Positions 7,435 through 9,000 of a DNA stretch of 9,000 nucleotides are shown piece by piece (position 1 is the first letter of the stretch; each line of letters starts with the position of its first letter). Made by a program: the position numbers and the translations under genes. The notes below the pieces were generated by a model. That model was given only the letters and a program-made list of their open reading frames with translations. It was not told the origin of the DNA and ran no database searches. This stretch comes from Bordetella parapertussis (lineage in GTDB: Bacteria; Pseudomonadota; Gammaproteobacteria; Burkholderiales; Burkholderiaceae_D): NCBI GenBank assembly GCA_945883145.1, contig CAMCXB010000081.1, forward strand, positions 1 to 9,000, written 5' to 3'.

Positions 7435-9000
7435 GTAGCAAGCGCAACTGGAAGCAATTTGCGTCTGGCATAGGCGTAGCGTTGGGTGCAACAGTACTCG
7501 CTTCGCTGTTGTCACTGAATTTGAGTTTATTTAAGAGCTTAGAAAATTCAGCCGCAGATATTCGTATCGCTGCTATGCAGCCGCCTGAACCGCAGTCTGA
7601 ACAGATTGTGGTTGCTGCACTCACTGAAGACACATTAAAACAATTTGCTTATCGCTCTCCCGTTGATAGAGAGTTTCTTGCGCAATTACTCATCGAGCTA
7701 GAAGCCAAAGGTGCGAAAGCTGTGGGTCTTGACGTACTGATTGATTCACCGACTGAAGAAAGTAAAGATCAGTTATTAGCCAAGACTTTGCGTGAAATGA
7801 CGATTCCTGTTTTTGTCAGTTATACCGTGACAAAATCGATTGTGGATGAAGATCAGTTAGCGTATCTGAATGTCTTTGTGCCAGAAAAATTACGCGCAGC
7901 TGCAAATCTCGCCACCGATCCTTTTGATGGCACGGTGAGATGGATTTTTCCTGGCGAGAATGAAGCCGGCATGCCCATGGGTTTTGCACGTCGTGGTGCG
8001 CAAATCATGGGTGTGAATTCAAATAAAGAATGGACGCAAATTGCGTGGCGTCCGCATGCAGCAGATGGCGCAACACCATTTAAAATATTTCCTGCGCATG
8101 CGATCAAAGTCATGCCTAAGGCATGGTTTGAAGGAAAAATTGTTTTAATTGGCGCAGTACTTTCTATCACTGATAAACATCGCACACCCTTAGCAATTGT
8201 GGATGATGGTGATGATGGTGTGATGCCAGGAATTTTAGTGCAAGCACACGGCATGTCGCAGTTGATTGAACATAGACAGCCACATGTCATCACGACTGAA
8301 AAAATAATATTGGTGAGTTTGTTGATGGCCTTAATTGGTATATCAATTGGCTTATTAGGCAGAGGTTTGCTGATTAGTGTGTCTATTGGTTTTTGTGCAG
8401 TACTCGCTTTATGGTTGGTAGGATTTTTTGGTTTCAGAGCAGGCTTGCCTTTGTTGCCTTTAGTCGGCCCCACATTATCCATGGCGTTTGCCTTATGGAT
8501 GATGGACATGTTGATAGGGCGTGCAGAAAGAAAGCAACGTCAGTTTATTCAAGGTGCGTTTTCTCGTTATGTCGCACCAGCTGTGGTGGATAGATTGGTT
8601 GAGAATCCGGAGTCCTTAAGTATTTCTGGTGTGCGTCAAGATGCGACGTTTATTTTTTCTGATATCGCAGGTTTTACAACCTTATCTGAAGAGCTGCCAT
8701 CAGAAAAATTATCAGAAGTGTTGAATAGTTATCTCGATGGTGGTTGTGAAACTGTTTTTAAATATGCAGGTACGGTAGATAAGTTTATTGGTGACGCGAT
8801 TATGGCGGTGTTTAATGCACCTATGCCACAGCCGGATCATGTATCACGTGCAGTTCGTTGTGCACTTGAATTAGATGCGTATTGCGAAGAATTCCGCAAA
8901 CAGCAAAATGCACAAGGTATCAAGCTAGGTATCACGCGTATCGGTGTGCATAGTGGTTCAGCCACGATCGGTAATTTTGGTTCGCATAATCGTATGGACT
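7431..9000 (+). CDS. CHASE2-domain class III adenylate cyclase (3' end beyond window)
   Basis: Inner-membrane receptor predicted to make cAMP from ATP in response to an extracytoplasmic signal. The 523 visible codons contain an N-terminal membrane helix at about 10-33 and a periplasmic CHASE2 domain at about 40-285. CHASE2 signatures are QIVVAALTEDTL, KGAKAVGLDVL (D101), GKIVLIGAV and MPGILVQAH (265-273). Three more membrane helices follow at about 292-310, 313-334 and 338-362, the usual CHASE2 layout. The cytoplasmic cyclase domain begins near residue 400. It has metal-binding aspartates D411 (FSDIAGFT) and D455 (FIGDAIMAVF), and K451 just before the second, the position that selects adenine. 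The window ends at RMD, before the expected transition-state Asn/Arg motif, so full activity cannot be confirmed. The ATGA overlap ties it to the FecR-like gene. Guanylate cyclase activity is less likely because of K451. Confidence 0.92.
   Translation, partial: MSSKRNWKQFASGIGVALGATVLASLLSLNLSLFKSLENSAADIRIAAMQPPEPQSEQIVVAALTEDTLKQFAYRSPVDREFLAQLLIELEAKGAKAVGLDVLIDSPTEESKDQLLAKTLREMTIPVFVSYTVTKSIVDEDQLAYLNVFVPEKLRAAANLATDPFDGTVRWIFPGENEAGMPMGFARRGAQIMGVNSNKEWTQIAWRPHAADGATPFKIFPAHAIKVMPKAWFEGKIVLIGAVLSITDKHRTPLAIVDDGDDGVMPGILVQAHGMSQLIEHRQPHVITTEKIILVSLLMALIGISIGLLGRGLLISVSIGFCAVLALWLVGFFGFRAGLPLLPLVGPTLSMAFALWMMDMLIGRAERKQRQFIQGAFSRYVAPAVVDRLVENPESLSISGVRQDATFIFSDIAGFTTLSEELPSEKLSEVLNSYLDGGCETVFKYAGTVDKFIGDAIMAVFNAPMPQPDHVSRAVRCALELDAYCEEFRKQQNAQGIKLGITRIGVHSGSATIGNFGSHNRMD

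Noticed and set aside
8034..8046. ACGCAA-A-TTGCGT inverted repeat.
   Set aside because: It is short, sits inside the cyclase coding sequence, has no neighbouring copy and is within chance expectation.
7853..8509. A 218-codon open frame on the minus strand.
   Set aside because: It lies wholly inside the cyclase gene, antisense to recognisable CHASE2 and membrane segments, and has no recognisable domain.

Overview
The window carries four genes, all on the + strand and packed almost end to end. I see no supportable gene on the - strand, no tRNA or rRNA, no CRISPR array and no insertion sequence. The genes encode signal peptides, a two-partner-secretion exoprotein and an inner-membrane receptor with a periplasmic sensor, so the source is a Gram-negative bacterium. 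Base composition is moderate: hand counts of sample lines run from about 33% to 63% GC, with ordinary lines near 42%. The gene style fits a proteobacterium, perhaps a betaproteobacterium. That placement is an impression, not a measurement.

Layout: (1) 13-3606 encodes a large filamentous-haemagglutinin-type exoprotein (TpsA-like). It has an N-terminal secretion domain, a beta-solenoid passenger and a long Pro/Ala/Gln-rich tail; its reading frame is open to the left edge, so the true start may lie outside. (2) 3619-6678 encodes an exported TPR/coiled-coil/CHAT protein with an intact His-Cys pair, so it is probably a caspase-like cysteine protease. (3) About 6688-7434 encodes a small exported protein with a FecR-like segment. 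(4) 7431-9000 encodes a CHASE2-domain class III adenylate cyclase, cut by the right edge.

The gaps are 12 bp, about 9 bp and a 4-bp ATGA overlap, so the set looks like one operon. My reading, as inference, is an envelope module in which an adhesin is displayed on the surface, a periplasmic CHAT protease and a FecR-like protein act in the periplasm, and the CHASE2 cyclase turns an envelope signal into cAMP. The pore-forming TpsB partner that the exoprotein should need is not in the window and may be encoded upstream.
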